Shown one piece after another: positions 27,489 through 37,572 of a stretch of 64,000 bases of DNA. Source of the DNA: Sphingomonas taxi (GTDB lineage: Bacteria > Pseudomonadota > Alphaproteobacteria > Sphingomonadales > Sphingomonadaceae); assembly GCF_000764535.1 (NCBI RefSeq), contig NZ_CP009571.1, positions 2,599,001-2,663,000 on the forward strand, given 5' to 3'. Numbering within the stretch: the stretch's first letter is position 1; every line of letters begins with the position of its first letter. The notes below the pieces were generated by a model. That model saw nothing but the letters and a program-made list of their open reading frames with translations. It was not told the DNA's origin and did no database searches. The position numbers and the translations under genes were made by a program.

Positions 27489-27995
27489 GGCACCCCTGCT
27501 ACCGCCACTGCCTTTCACATTCGCTAACCACTGGCAAGCGCAGGAAATGTGCGGTGGTGGGACGGAGGGGAAATTCCGGTGTGAAGCTCGGGGTCGATGA
27601 AGTCGCCGGGCTCCCGTCCATCACGGTTTCGCCGCGCCACCTCCCCTTGGTGGGGGCTATGGCAGACGGGCGCAAATCTGGTTCCTTCGTGTTCCCAACC
27701 CACCCCGTCACCCCGGACGTGTTCCGGGGTCCACTCTGCGGCGGGGAGTAAGGCTTGAGCCTTCCTGCCGTTCCCTCGCGGCCCGGTGGACCCCGGAACA
27801 CGTCCGGGGTGACGGAGCTGATGAGGAAACCGATCGATCCTCATGAATCGCAGCCATATGCGATTGCCCTGCCTGGCGGGGACCGCTCCGCGTCAACCGA
27901 GTAGTGGAGGGGGCGGGAGCCCGGCCGCTCGATCGCGAGGCTCGGAAGCGACATCCCCCCTCCCCGCCGCGGCCAAGCTCGGCTAGCCACGCGTC
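27489..27995. other. Non-coding gap with repeats, upstream of phoR
   Basis: About 500 nt without a convincing gene. It holds a partial copy of the CCTCCCC-type repeat (around 27636-27660) and a full GTCACCCCGGAC palindrome (27705-27815). The rest is GC-rich DNA leading to phoR, in which I see no clear promoter or Pho box. Confidence 0.7.
27705..27815. repeat. Dispersed palindrome family A, copy 1
   Basis: Perfect 30-nt inverted arms at 27705-27734 and 27786-27815 (CCGTCACCCCGGACGTGTTC at the start of the left arm) flank a 51-nt middle. Three further copies occur in this window. Confidence 0.95.
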
Positions 27996-29222
27996 ATGGC
28001 TTCCCGATTCGTCCACCGGCTCAGCGGCGCGCTGGGAATCGCCTTCGGCACCGGCGCGGGCGTGTTCCTCGTCGACGGGCGGCCGGACGGCGCCGCGATC
28101 GCCTTCGTCGGCGCGGTGGCGGCATCGCTGGCAGCGATGGGCCGCGGCGACCAGGGTATCGCCGCGGCGCGCCATGCCGGGCCGGACGCCAACGTGCTGC
28201 TCGGCGAGGTGCTCGACGTCATCGCCGAGCCGGTGCTGCTGGTCCGCGGCGGCGTCGTCACCTGTGCCAACACCACCGCGCGCGCGTTGCTCGGCCGCCA
28301 TATCGTCGGCGAGGACGTGCGCGTCGCGATCCGCCACCCCGCCGCCGCCGACCGGCTGAGTTCCAGCGCGCCGCTGCCCGGCCGCCCGGTCGAGCTGGTC
28401 GGCCTCGGCAGCCCCGACCAGCGCTGGGAGATGCGCACCGGCGAAACCGCCGACGGCGCGCGCATCGTCCATCTGATCGATCAATCGGGCAATTATGCCG
28501 CCGAGAAGATGCGCGTCGACTTCGTCGCCAACGCCAGCCACGAATTGCGCACGCCGCTCGCCTCGATCCTCGGCTTCATCGAGACGCTCAACGAGGAGGC
28601 GGGCGAGGACCCGGGGTTGCGACGCCGCTTCCTCGACGTGATGTTCGCCGAGGCTCGGCGGATGCAGCGGCTGGTCGAGGATCTCATCTCGCTCTCCCGG
28701 ATCGAGGCGGAGAAATACCGGCTGCCCGGCGAGCGACTGTCGCTGAGCGAATTGCTCGAGGACGTCGCCGCCGAGATCGCCGCCGCGCACAGTCCGCGCG
28801 CGCAGGACGTCGCCGTGACCATCGACCCGGATCTGCCCGAGGTGGTCGGCGACGAGGCGCAATTGTCGCAACTGCTGCACAATCTGATCGGCAATGCGAT
28901 GAAATACGGCCGGGCGGGCACGCCGGTGACGGTGGCGCTGGGGCTCGACCCGTCGAACCTGCTGCGCTTCACCGTCACCGACGAGGGCGAGGGCATCGCG
29001 CCGCAGCATATCCCGCGGCTGACCGAGCGTTTCTATCGCGTCGACCCCGGCCGCAGCCGCAGCGTCGGCGGCACCGGGCTGGGCCTCGCGATCGTCAAGC
29101 ATATCGTCGAGCGGCATCGTGGCCGGCTCGACATCGTCAGCCGGGTCGGCGTCGGCACCAGCGTCACCGTCGCCTTGCCGCCGGCGGATGCACTGGCCGA
29201 AGCCGGTGTCATCAAAGGGTAA
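27996..29222 (+). CDS. phoR: Phosphate-regulon sensor histidine kinase
   Basis: PhoR senses phosphate status through the Pst/PhoU complex and phosphorylates PhoB. The 408-residue protein has a short hydrophobic N-terminal region (about residues 10-45), a PAS-like domain (about 65-150) and a kinase core. Its H-box is VANASHELRTPLASIL; the ATPase has LIGNAMKYG, TDEGEGIAP and GGTGLGLAIVKH. This is the PhoR type with no large periplasmic domain. It opens the module phoR-pstSCAB-phoU-phoB, so kinase and regulator genes lie at opposite ends. Confidence 0.93.
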   Translation: MASRFVHRLSGALGIAFGTGAGVFLVDGRPDGAAIAFVGAVAASLAAMGRGDQGIAAARHAGPDANVLLGEVLDVIAEPVLLVRGGVVTCANTTARALLGRHIVGEDVRVAIRHPAAADRLSSSAPLPGRPVELVGLGSPDQRWEMRTGETADGARIVHLIDQSGNYAAEKMRVDFVANASHELRTPLASILGFIETLNEEAGEDPGLRRRFLDVMFAEARRMQRLVEDLISLSRIEAEKYRLPGERLSLSELLEDVAAEIAAAHSPRAQDVAVTIDPDLPEVVGDEAQLSQLLHNLIGNAMKYGRAGTPVTVALGLDPSNLLRFTVTDEGEGIAPQHIPRLTERFYRVDPGRSRSVGGTGLGLAIVKHIVERHRGRLDIVSRVGVGTSVTVALPPADALAEAGVIKG

Positions 29223-29273
29223 CGTAACCGTCACACAGGCGGGGCGTGGCGGCGTCGAGTCGCTCGCGGGGAC

Positions 29274-30344
29274 ATGATGCGCGTTCGAACTCCTGGCCTG
29301 CTGCTGACGTGGGCGCTCTGCCTCGCCGGCTGCCAGGATCAGGCGAACGGCGGCGGCGGCGGTGCGCGCGATCAGATCACCGCGGTGGGATCGTCGACCG
29401 TCTATCCCTTCACGACGCTCGTCGCCGAGACCTTCGTCGCCAACCAGCCCGACGCCAAGGCGCCGGTGATCGAATCGACCGGCACCGGCGCGGGGATGCG
29501 GCTGTTCTGCGCCGGGCTCGGCGCGGCGCATCCCGACATCGAAGATGCCTCGCGGCGGATGAAGCGCAGCGAATATGCCGGCTGTCAGGCGAACGGCGTC
29601 GGGCCGATCATGGAGGTGCAGATCGGCATCGATGGCATCGCCTTCGCCGAGGCGCGCCGACCCGCGGGGAACGGGCCGGGCATGAGGCTGACCCCCGCCG
29701 ATCTCTATCGTGCGCTCGCCGCGACGCCGGGCGGCGTGCGCAACGCCGCGCGGCTGTGGCGCGACGTCAATCCGGCGCTGCCGGCGACGCCGATCCAGGT
29801 CTATGGCCCGCCCGCGACCAGCGGCACCCGCGACGCGCTCGCCGAGCTGATCCTGACCCGCGGCTGCGAGGCGATCGATCCGCGCGCCCGCACGCTCGCC
29901 CGCACCGATCCGGAGGCGCACAAGATGCTGTGCACGCGGGTGCGCGAGGATGGGGTCTATGTCGATGCCGGCGAGAACGACAATCTGATCGTCCAGAAAC
30001 TGTCGGCCAATCCCGACGCGATCGGCGTGTTCGGCTACAGCTATCTCGAGCAGAATGCCGGCACGGTGGACGGCGTCGCGATCGACGGGGTCACGCCGAG
30101 CTATGCGACGATCGCGGCCGGCGCCTATCCGGGATCGCGGCCCTTGTACCTCTACGTCAAGATCGCGCATCTCAAGGCGATCCCGGGGCTCAAGGCGTTC
30201 CTGCAAAGCTATACCCGCGCCTGGGGACCGGAGGGGCCGCTCGTCCGCCGCGGCCTGATCGCCGCGCCCCCGGCGGTGCGCGCGCGGGCGGCGGCGGTCG
30301 TCGCGCACGAGACGCCACTCGATCCCGCGGATCTGCCGTCGTGA
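29274..30344 (+). CDS. pstS: Phosphate-binding lipoprotein of the Pst transporter
   Basis: PstS binds inorganic phosphate in the periplasm and hands it to PstCA. The 356-residue protein has a lipoprotein signal with lipobox LCLAGC (Cys at about residue 20), so it is membrane-anchored. The phosphate-binding segment ITAVGSSTVYPF and the downstream ATSGTRDAL (phosphate loop) are typical. The start could be either of two adjacent ATGs (29274 or 29277), preceded by GGGGA. The weak CCGTCAC at 29228-29234 is not a convincing Pho box. Confidence 0.93.
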   Translation: MMRVRTPGLLLTWALCLAGCQDQANGGGGGARDQITAVGSSTVYPFTTLVAETFVANQPDAKAPVIESTGTGAGMRLFCAGLGAAHPDIEDASRRMKRSEYAGCQANGVGPIMEVQIGIDGIAFAEARRPAGNGPGMRLTPADLYRALAATPGGVRNAARLWRDVNPALPATPIQVYGPPATSGTRDALAELILTRGCEAIDPRARTLARTDPEAHKMLCTRVREDGVYVDAGENDNLIVQKLSANPDAIGVFGYSYLEQNAGTVDGVAIDGVTPSYATIAAGAYPGSRPLYLYVKIAHLKAIPGLKAFLQSYTRAWGPEGPLVRRGLIAAPPAVRARAAAVVAHETPLDPADLPS

Positions 30345-30370
30345 TGCCGGTCACGCTTTTCCCACCGATG

Positions 30371-30558
30371 CCGTCACCCCGGACCCGTTCCGTTGTCCAC
30401 GCCGCAGCAAGGAACGCCGTGCAAGCGCAGTGCTCCTGCGAAAGCAGGAGCCCAGGGCCAAGCAAACCAACGCCTGACGCCTGGAACCCCTGGGCTCCTG
30501 CTTTCGCAGGAGCACTGGGGGAGTTTTGCAAGTTCCGCGATCACGTCCGGGGTGACGG
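30371..30558. repeat. Dispersed palindrome family A, copy 2, interrupted by element B
   Basis: Outer ends CCGTCACCCCGGAC (30371) and GTCCGGGGTGACGG (to 30558) belong to family A. The inner half-arms are degenerate and the centre is occupied by a different palindrome (30430-30515). It separates pstS from pstC. Confidence 0.85.
30430..30515. repeat. Palindromic element B nested in a family A copy
   Basis: Perfect 27-nt arms (30430-30456 and 30489-30515) begin GTGCTCCTGCGAAAGCAGGA, and each arm itself contains a smaller hairpin (TCCTGC/GCAGGA). Only one copy is seen in this window. Confidence 0.93.
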
Positions 30559-30582
30559 GATGAATATGGCGGGGTTCGCGGC

Positions 30583-31959
30583 ATGAGCGCGCTTGCCGTC
30601 GCCATCGTCGTGTTCGGGCTCGCGCTGATCGGCTGGCTTGCCGCGCGGATGCGCGCGGCGACGTTCCGCACACCGGGACGCGCGCGCTTCACCGCTTTGC
30701 CCGTCCATTACGGCTATTTCGTCGGCATCTGCGCGCTGGTGCCGCCGCTCGTCTTCCTCGCGACGTGGAGCCTGACCGCACCCGCGCTGGTCACCGACGC
30801 GGTGCTCGCCACCCCCGCCGCCGCGGCGCTGCCGCCGCCCGGCTTCGAGCGCGCATCGATCCTGTCGGAAGCGCGCGAGCTCGGCGCCGGGCGCAGCTAC
30901 GGCGCCTTCCACGACCTGTCGGCGAAGCTCGCCCCCGCCTATGCCGCCGCGCAGCATCGCTACGACTGGATCGCCACCGCGATCGCGCTGCTGCTCGCCT
31001 TCGCCGGCGGCGGCCTCGCCTTCACGCGGGTGCGTCCCGATTTCGCCGCGCGCACGCAGGTCGAGCGCGTCGTCATGCTGCTGCTGCTCGCCGCGTCGCT
31101 GATCGCGATCCTCACCACGATCGGCATCGTCGCGTCGTTGCTCTACGAATCGGCGCGCTTCTTCCGCATCGTGCCGATCGGCGAGTTCCTGTTCGGCACG
31201 CACTGGAGCCCGCAGGTGATCGACGCGCGCGATCCCGGCGCCAGTCTCGGCGCGGTGCCGCTGTTCTGGGGCACCTTCTTCATCGGTGCGGTGATCGCGA
31301 TGGCGGTCGCCATCCCGTTCGGGCTGATGAGCGCGATCTACCTCACCCAATATGCGCACGCCCGCACGCGCGCCTGGCTGAAGCCGGTGCTCGAGATGCT
31401 CGCCGGCGTGCCGACCGTCGTCTACGGCTATTTCGCCGCGCTCACCGTCGCGCCGGCGGTGCGCGAACTGGGCGTCGCGCTCGGCGTCGCCAACGCCTCG
31501 TCGGAAAGCGCGCTGGCGGCGGGCGCGGTGATGGGGATCATGATCATCCCCTTCGTCTCGTCGATGGCGGACGATTCGATCGCCGCCGTCCCCGCGTCGA
31601 TGCGCGACGGCAGCCTCGCGATGGGCGCGACCCAGTCCGAGACGATCCGCCGCGTGATCCTGCCCGCCGCGCTGCCCGGCGTCGTCGGCGGCATCCTGCT
31701 CGCGGTCTCCCGCGCGATCGGCGAGACGATGATCGTCGTCATGGCGGCGAGCGGCGTCGCGACGCTCACCGCCAATCCCTTCGCCAGCACGACGACCGTC
31801 ACCAAGCAGATCGTCGACCTGCTCACCGGCGAGGCGGAGTTCGACAGCGCCAAGACGCTTGCCGCCTTCGCGCTCGGCCTCACCCTGTTCGTCATCACGC
31901 TGGCGCTCAACATCGTCGCGCTGACCGTCGTCAAACGCTATCGGGAAGCCTATGAGTAA
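30583..31959 (+). CDS. pstC: Phosphate ABC transporter permease PstC
   Basis: An inner-membrane permease pairing with PstA. At 458 residues it is longer than the roughly 320-residue E. coli protein. The extra N-terminal part has a helix near residues 1-20, one near 45-65, and a soluble segment with an alanine/proline-rich stretch. The permease core starts around residue 200, with the EAA-type loop GSLAMGATQSETIRRVILPA contacting PstB. Its stop overlaps pstA by 8 nt. The separation from pstS by a 238-nt repeat region may lower its expression relative to pstS. Confidence 0.92.
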   Translation: MSALAVAIVVFGLALIGWLAARMRAATFRTPGRARFTALPVHYGYFVGICALVPPLVFLATWSLTAPALVTDAVLATPAAAALPPPGFERASILSEARELGAGRSYGAFHDLSAKLAPAYAAAQHRYDWIATAIALLLAFAGGGLAFTRVRPDFAARTQVERVVMLLLLAASLIAILTTIGIVASLLYESARFFRIVPIGEFLFGTHWSPQVIDARDPGASLGAVPLFWGTFFIGAVIAMAVAIPFGLMSAIYLTQYAHARTRAWLKPVLEMLAGVPTVVYGYFAALTVAPAVRELGVALGVANASSESALAAGAVMGIMIIPFVSSMADDSIAAVPASMRDGSLAMGATQSETIRRVILPAALPGVVGGILLAVSRAIGETMIVVMAASGVATLTANPFASTTTVTKQIVDLLTGEAEFDSAKTLAAFALGLTLFVITLALNIVALTVVKRYREAYE

Positions 31960-33208
31960 GTCGCGCCTGCCCACCGACTGGAAGGCGGCGTCGGTGCAGC
32001 GGCGCACGCGGCGGCGCTATGCCGCCGAGCGGCGCTTCCGGCTGATGGGGCTCGCCGCCGTGTGGCTGTCGGCGGGGTTCCTTGCCTTCCTGCTCGTCAG
32101 CATGGTGTCGGAGGGGCTGAGCGGCTTCCGCCAGGCGCGCGTCACGTTGCCGATCGATCTCGCCGCGGCGAAACTGGCGGTGACGCCGCAGCAGGTGCGC
32201 GGCCGCGGCGCCGATCTCGCGCTCGCCGGCGCCGGGCTGGAGGGCGCGGTCGACCGCGCCGCGACGCAGGCGTTCGGACCGGGCGGCGCCGATCTGATCT
32301 CCGACGGCGCCTGGCTGGTGGTGCGCGACGCGATCGAGGCCGATCCGGCGCTGCTGCGCCGCCGCACCACGATCGCGGTGCCGGTGGCGAGCGCGATCGA
32401 CGTCGCCGCCAAGCACGACGGCACCCCCGCCGCCGAGGCGATCGTGACGCGGCTCAAGGCGCGCGGGGTCCTGACGATGGGCTGGAGCGCCGGCTTCCTC
32501 ACCGCCGCCGATGCGACCGACCCGACCCGCGTCGGCATCTGGGGCGCGCTCAAGGGCTCGCTGCTGACGATGGCGGTGACGATCGCGCTCGCCTTCCCGA
32601 TCGGCGTGCTCGCCGCGCTGTATCTCGAGGAATATGCGCCGCGGAACCGCTGGACCGACCTGATCGAGGTGTCGATCAACAATCTCGCCGCGGTGCCGTC
32701 GATCATCTTCGGCCTGCTCGGCCTCGCGGTGTTCCTCGGCACCTTCCACCTGCCGCGCTCGGCGCCGCTGGTCGGCGGACTGACGCTCGCGCTGATGACG
32801 ATGCCGGTGATCGTCATCACCGGCCGCAACGCGATCAAGGCGGTGCCGCCGTCGATCCGCGACGCCGCGCTCGCGGTCGGCGCCTCGCCGGTACAGGTGG
32901 TGTTCGACCATGTCCTCCCCCTCGCGCTGCCCGGCATCCTCACCGGCACGATCATCGGCATGGCGCGCGCGCTCGGCGAGACCGCGCCGCTGCTGATGAT
33001 CGGCATGCGCGCGTTTATCGCCGCGCCGCCGTCGCGGCTTACCGATCCCGCCACCGTGCTGCCGGTGCAGATCTTCCTGTGGTCCGACGATATCGACCGC
33101 GGCTTCGTCGAGAAGACCTCGGCGGCGATCATCGTGCTGCTCGTCGTGCTGCTCGCGATGAACGGGCTCGCCATCTACCTCCGCAACCGATTCGAGACCC
33201 GCTGGTGA
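31952..33208 (+). CDS. pstA: Phosphate ABC transporter permease PstA
   Basis: The second permease of the Pst system. It has 418 residues, again with an N-terminal extension: a basic start, one membrane helix (about residues 33-55) and a soluble periplasmic region of about 130 residues. The conserved core follows, with [20 protein letters not shown] and the EAA loop [20 protein letters not shown]. The start overlaps pstC by 8 nt and the stop overlaps the pstB GTG by 4 nt, so the three are translationally coupled. Confidence 0.93.
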   Translation: MSKSRLPTDWKAASVQRRTRRRYAAERRFRLMGLAAVWLSAGFLAFLLVSMVSEGLSGFRQARVTLPIDLAAAKLAVTPQQVRGRGADLALAGAGLEGAVDRAATQAFGPGGADLISDGAWLVVRDAIEADPALLRRRTTIAVPVASAIDVAAKHDGTPAAEAIVTRLKARGVLTMGWSAGFLTAADATDPTRVGIWGALKGSLLTMAVTIALAFPIGVLAALYLEEYAPRNRWTDLIEVSINNLAAVPSIIFGLLGLAVFLGTFHLPRSAPLVGGLTLALMTMPVIVITGRNAIKAVPPSIRDAALAVGASPVQVVFDHVLPLALPGILTGTIIGMARALGETAPLLMIGMRAFIAAPPSRLTDPATVLPVQIFLWSDDIDRGFVEKTSAAIIVLLVVLLAMNGLAIYLRNRFETRW

Positions 33209-33963
33209 CCCCGAAGATTTCCGCCCGTGACGTCAGCGTCTTCTATGGCGCCAAACAGGCGATCGACCATGTCTCGATCGACGTCGACCAGGACAATGTC
33301 CTCGCCTTCATCGGTCCCTCGGGCTGCGGCAAGTCGACCTTCCTGCGCACGCTCAACCGGATGAACGACACCGTCGCCGCGGCGCGGGTCAGCGGCGAGA
33401 TCCTGCTTGACGGCGAGGACATCTACGCCAGCGGCATGGACGTCGTGCAGTTGCGCGCACGCGTCGGCATGGTGTTCCAGAAGCCCAACCCCTTCCCCAA
33501 GTCGATCTACGAGAATGTCGCCTACGGGCCGCGCATCCACGGCCTCGCCACCGCGCGCGCCGATCTCGACGCGTTGGTCGAGCAGTCGCTGCGCCGCGCC
33601 GGCCTGTGGGACGAGGTCAAGGATCGCCTGTCGGACAGCGGCACCGCGCTGTCGGGTGGCCAGCAGCAGCGCCTGTGCATCGCGCGCGCGATCGCGGTCG
33701 ATCCCGAAGTGATCCTGATGGACGAACCGTGCAGCGCGCTCGACCCGATCGCCACCGCCAAGATCGAGGAGCTGATCCACGAGCTGAAGGGCCGCTATGC
33801 GATCGTGATCGTCACGCACAACATGCAGCAGGCGGCGCGCGTCTCGCAGCAGACCGCCTTCTTCCACCTCGGCCAGCTCGTCGAGTTCGGCGCGACCAGC
33901 GACATCTTCACCAACCCGCGGGAAGAGCGCACCCGCGATTACATCACCGGCCGCTACGGCTGA
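33205..33963 (+). CDS. pstB: Phosphate ABC transporter ATP-binding protein PstB
   Basis: The ATPase that drives PstSCA. A GTG start at 33205 (overlapping the pstA stop) gives 252 residues, the family length. An upstream in-frame extension inside pstA is spurious. Walker A is [11 protein letters not shown], then the Q-loop in [17 protein letters not shown], signature [13 protein letters not shown], Walker [14 protein letters not shown] and the His switch IVTHNMQQA. The PNPFP segment is diagnostic of PstB. Confidence 0.96.
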   Translation: MTPKISARDVSVFYGAKQAIDHVSIDVDQDNVLAFIGPSGCGKSTFLRTLNRMNDTVAAARVSGEILLDGEDIYASGMDVVQLRARVGMVFQKPNPFPKSIYENVAYGPRIHGLATARADLDALVEQSLRRAGLWDEVKDRLSDSGTALSGGQQQRLCIARAIAVDPEVILMDEPCSALDPIATAKIEELIHELKGRYAIVIVTHNMQQAARVSQQTAFFHLGQLVEFGATSDIFTNPREERTRDYITGRYG

Positions 33964-33973
33964 GGGGACGGAC

Positions 33974-34683
33974 ATGCCATTGGACCATACCGTCAAGGCG
34001 TTCGACGCCGATATCGGCCAGCTGCGGGGGATGATCTCGCAGATGGGCGGCCTCGCCGAGGATGCGATCGCGCAAGCGATGCAGGCGCTCGCCCGCCCCG
34101 ACCCCGCGCTCGCCGCGCGGGTGCGCGCCGACGACAAGGCGATCGACGCGATCGAGGCGGAGGTCGAACGGCTCGCGGTGCGGATCATCGCGCTGCGCGC
34201 GCCGATGGCGGTCGACCTGCGCGAGGTCGTCGCCGCGCTCAAGATCGCCGCGGTGGTCGAGCGGATCGGCGATTATGCCAAGAACATCGCCAAGCGCGTG
34301 CCGATGATCGCCAATGCCAATGACGGCAGCGATCACCGTATCGAACCGATCTCGCTGCTGCCGTCGATGGCGCGGATGGCGAGCGACATGGTGCGCCAGG
34401 CGCTCGACGCCTTCGCCGCGCGCGACCCCGAGGCGGCGCGGCGCGTCGTCGAGAGCGATGCCGCGCTCGACGATTTCTACGACAGCATTTTCCGCACCCT
34501 CGTCACCTACATGGTCGAGAATCCGCGCACGATCAGCCAGGTCGCGCACCTGCTGTTCGTCGCCAAGAACCTGGAGAGGATCGGCGACCACGCGACCAAC
34601 GTCGCCGAAATGGTCTATTTCGCCGCAACCGGCACCCAGATGGCCGACCGCGACCGCGGCGGCCCGGACAAGGACATACGCTG

Positions 34684-34684
<1 letters not shown>
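33974..34684 (+). CDS. phoU: Phosphate signalling protein PhoU
   Basis: PhoU links the Pst transporter to PhoR and represses the Pho regulon when phosphate is plentiful. It has 236 residues arranged as two three-helix repeats, each with the metal-binding E/DxxxD pattern (VVERIGDYAKNIAK in the first and NLERIGDHATNVAEMV in the second). It starts 10 nt after pstB, and its TGA overlaps the phoB ATG by one base. Confidence 0.95.
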
Positions 34685-35376
<692 letters not shown>

Positions 35377-35723
35377 GGCGGCGGGAGCGGCGTCGGGACG
35401 TAAGGACTTATGCCGTAGCGGTCGGTTAGGCTCGATCGGCTTCCTCACCGATACGTCACCCCGGACTCGTTCCGGGGTCCACTCTGCGGCGAGGAGGTCG
35501 GCTGGGATGGGAGCGCGCGCCCGCGGCGCGGTGGACCCCGGAACAAGTCCGGGGTGACGAAGCACGCCGGGAAAGTGACTCGCCTGCGCGAGCGATCTTC
35601 TCCTCCATAGCCCGCGTTGCCCGAAATAGAATCGCACGCGAAACGATGGAGAAAAGTCCGCATTGGGACGTTGGGCGCAGGCGTTGACGAAATGACGCAT
35701 GAGATTCGATAGGAGATCCCGCG
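35377..35723. other. Gap after phoB, holding a family A palindrome
   Basis: About 350 nt with no supported gene. The middle is a family A palindrome (35454-35559). The last 100 nt should hold the promoter of the Pro/Ala-rich protein gene; I see no clear -35/-10 pair. Confidence 0.6.
35454..35559. repeat. Dispersed palindrome family A, copy 3
   Basis: Arms of 29 nt start CGTCACCCCGGACTCGTTCC and end GAACAAGTCCGGGGTGACG. They differ from perfect complementarity at one position. Confidence 0.93.
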
Positions 35724-36152
35724 ATGAAGCTCATTCTGCTGGCCGCCACGGCCCTGATTGCTGCCCCCGTCCTGGCGCAGACCACCCCGGCGCCGACCGA
35801 CGCCCAGACGACCACGCCGGCTGATCCCGCCGCCGCCCCGGCCGATCCGGCCGCGGCCCCCGCCGACCCTGCAGCCGCGCCGGCGCCCGCCGATCCCGCT
35901 GCTGCGCCCGTGCCCACCCCGCAGGCGAGCACGCCCGCGCCGGCTTCGACCGGCGGCGCGACCCCGGCCGGCGGCTATGCCCCGAGCGGCTCGGCGATCA
36001 GCGGCGGTACGCCCGGTGCCAGCCTGCCGCCGGTGTTCCGCCCCGCGCCGAGCCCCGATCAGGCTTTCCCGGCACCCGCGCCGCTGGCCAAATATCCGGT
36101 CTGCAAGAAGGGCCAGTACGATCAGTGCATCCAGCGCGGCGGCAAGAAGTAA
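35724..36152 (+). CDS. Secreted Pro/Ala-rich protein
   Basis: A 142-residue exported protein. The signal peptide MKLILLAATALIAAPVLAQ is followed by a low-complexity stretch with several PADPAAA repeats (about residues 33-62), then a Gly/Ser/Pro-rich region. The conserved-looking C-terminus PLAKYPVCKKGQYDQCIQRG has two cysteines. AGGAG precedes the ATG. Such proteins are common in sphingomonads but I cannot assign a function. The repeat probably acts as a flexible spacer in the periplasm. Confidence 0.72.
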   Translation: MKLILLAATALIAAPVLAQTTPAPTDAQTTTPADPAAAPADPAAAPADPAAAPAPADPAAAPVPTPQASTPAPASTGGATPAGGYAPSGSAISGGTPGASLPPVFRPAPSPDQAFPAPAPLAKYPVCKKGQYDQCIQRGGKK

Positions 36153-36205
36153 GCCGGTGCCGCAGCCGGGATGACCGGTTGCCAGATGCCACTTAACGTT
36201 TAGGG

Positions 36206-36240
36206 AAAGGCGCTCCATCATTGCGAGGAGCGCCTTTTTC
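36206..36240 (+). terminator. Intrinsic terminator touching the SDR start codon
   Basis: A perfect 11-bp stem AAAGGCGCTCC (36206-36216) / GGAGCGCCTTT (36227-36237) is followed by TTC and then the SDR ATG. It should end transcription of the Pro/Ala-rich gene, but its 3' arm also contains the only Shine-Dalgarno-like GAGGAG of the SDR gene. Confidence 0.75.
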
Positions 36241-37143
36241 ATGTCCCCCATCCGCTTCGACGGCCGCGTGGCCATCGTCACCGGCGCCGGCGGCGGCCTC
36301 GGTCGTCATTATGCGCTCGAACTCGCCCGGCGCGGCGCGCGCGTGGTGGTCAACGACCTCGGCGGGGCGCGGGACGGCACCGGTCATAGCGACGCCGCGC
36401 TCGCGGTGGTGGACGAGATCCGCGCCGCCGGCGGCGAGGCGATGTCCAACGGCGGCAACGTCGCCGAATACGAACAGATGGCCGATATGGTAGCACAGGC
36501 GAAGGCCGCCTGGGGCGGCGTCCATATCCTCATCAACAACGCCGGCGTGCTGCGCGACAAGACCTTCGCCAAGATGGACCCGGCGGATTTCGAGTTCGTC
36601 GTCCGCGTCCATCTGCTCGGCTCCGCCTTCGCCACGAAGGCCTGCTGGGAGACGTTCCGCGAGCAGACCTACGGCCGCGTGCTGATGACCTCGTCGTCGA
36701 GCGGCCTGTTCGGCAATTTCGGCCAGGCGAATTACGGCGCGGCGAAGCTCGGCCTCGCCGGCCTGACCAGGACGCTGGCGATCGAGGGCGCGAAGCACGA
36801 CATCCGCGTCAACACGCTCGCGCCCACCGCCGGCACGCGGATGACCGAAGACCTGTTCCCCGCCGCCGCCTTCCACGCCTTCGCCCCCGAAAAGGTCGCG
36901 CCGGGCGCGCTCTACCTGGTCAGCGAGGATGCGCCGACCAACGTCATCCTCGGCGCCGGCGCGGGCGCGTTCCAGGCCTCGTACGTGACGCTGACCCGCG
37001 GCGCGCTGCTCACCGGCGACGATCTGTCCCCTGAAGGCGTCGCCGCGCATTGGGCGGCGATCACCGACCGCACTGGCGAGACCGTACCCAAGACCGGTGC
37101 CGAACAGGCGATGACGATCGGCGCCCTGCTGCAGGGCGGATGA
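36241..37143 (+). CDS. SDR-family dehydrogenase, possible (3R)-hydroxyacyl-CoA dehydrogenase type
   Basis: A 300-residue short-chain dehydrogenase/reductase. The Rossmann motif VTGAGGGLGRHYALELARRG begins near residue 13, NNAG at about 100, and the active site combines the Ser of MTSSSSGLFG with YGAAKLG (Tyr-x-x-x-Lys). Its strand-and-insert pattern VVNDLGGARDGTG resembles the dehydrogenase domain of peroxisomal multifunctional enzyme 2, hence the suggested substrate. A terminator hairpin directly abuts the ATG, so its translation signal is unusual. Confidence 0.85.
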   Translation: MSPIRFDGRVAIVTGAGGGLGRHYALELARRGARVVVNDLGGARDGTGHSDAALAVVDEIRAAGGEAMSNGGNVAEYEQMADMVAQAKAAWGGVHILINNAGVLRDKTFAKMDPADFEFVVRVHLLGSAFATKACWETFREQTYGRVLMTSSSSGLFGNFGQANYGAAKLGLAGLTRTLAIEGAKHDIRVNTLAPTAGTRMTEDLFPAAAFHAFAPEKVAPGALYLVSEDAPTNVILGAGAGAFQASYVTLTRGALLTGDDLSPEGVAAHWAAITDRTGETVPKTGAEQAMTIGALLQGG

Positions 37144-37233
37144 GGGCTAGGCGGGACCGACATCCAGCGTCTTGGAGAAATAGGACCGGATGTCAGCTCG
37201 CCCTGACCGCCTGACGCGGCAGGACGCCGGGCG

Positions 37234-37572
37234 TCATTCCACCAGCTTCATCAGCCGGCGCTCGACGGGCGCCAGCACCGGCCCCAGTTCGTGGCCGCGC
37301 TTGAGCACCACGCCCTGTTCGCCGATCAGCGCCCACATGCCCTGCTTGCCGCGCAGGGCCGGGCGTTTCTCGATGCGGAACTCGGGGCGCTCGGCGGCCC
37401 GGCGGAAGGCGGCGAAGACCGCGGCGTCCTTGCCGAGCTCCAGCGCATAATCCTTCCAATGGCCCGCCGCGACCATCCGGCCGTAGAGATCGAGGATGCG
37501 GTTGAGTTCGAGGCGTTCGAAGCCGACTTGCGACGGCTTGCCGGCGTGCGGAAACGGCGTGACGATACCCAT
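37234..37572 (-). CDS. DUF2794-family protein
   Basis: A 112-residue cytoplasmic protein of the alphaproteobacterial DUF2794 family, function unknown. It begins MGIVTPFPHAGKPSQVGFER and has the conserved ELNRILDLYGRMVAAGHWKDYAL and FRIEKRPALRGKQG. Its ATG overlaps the cysE stop by one base, so it is translated with cysE. No catalytic motif is visible. Confidence 0.82.
   Translation of the reverse strand: MGIVTPFPHAGKPSQVGFERLELNRILDLYGRMVAAGHWKDYALELGKDAAVFAAFRRAAERPEFRIEKRPALRGKQGMWALIGEQGVVLKRGHELGPVLAPVERRLMKLVE

Noticed and set aside
29217..29234. CCGTCAC before pstS as a Pho box
   Set aside because: The upstream half-site matches only 3 of 7 positions, so it is not supported.
27708..30308. 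An 866-residue minus-strand open frame
   Set aside because: It is the complement of phoR and pstS, both of which have clear domains. It has no recognisable motif.
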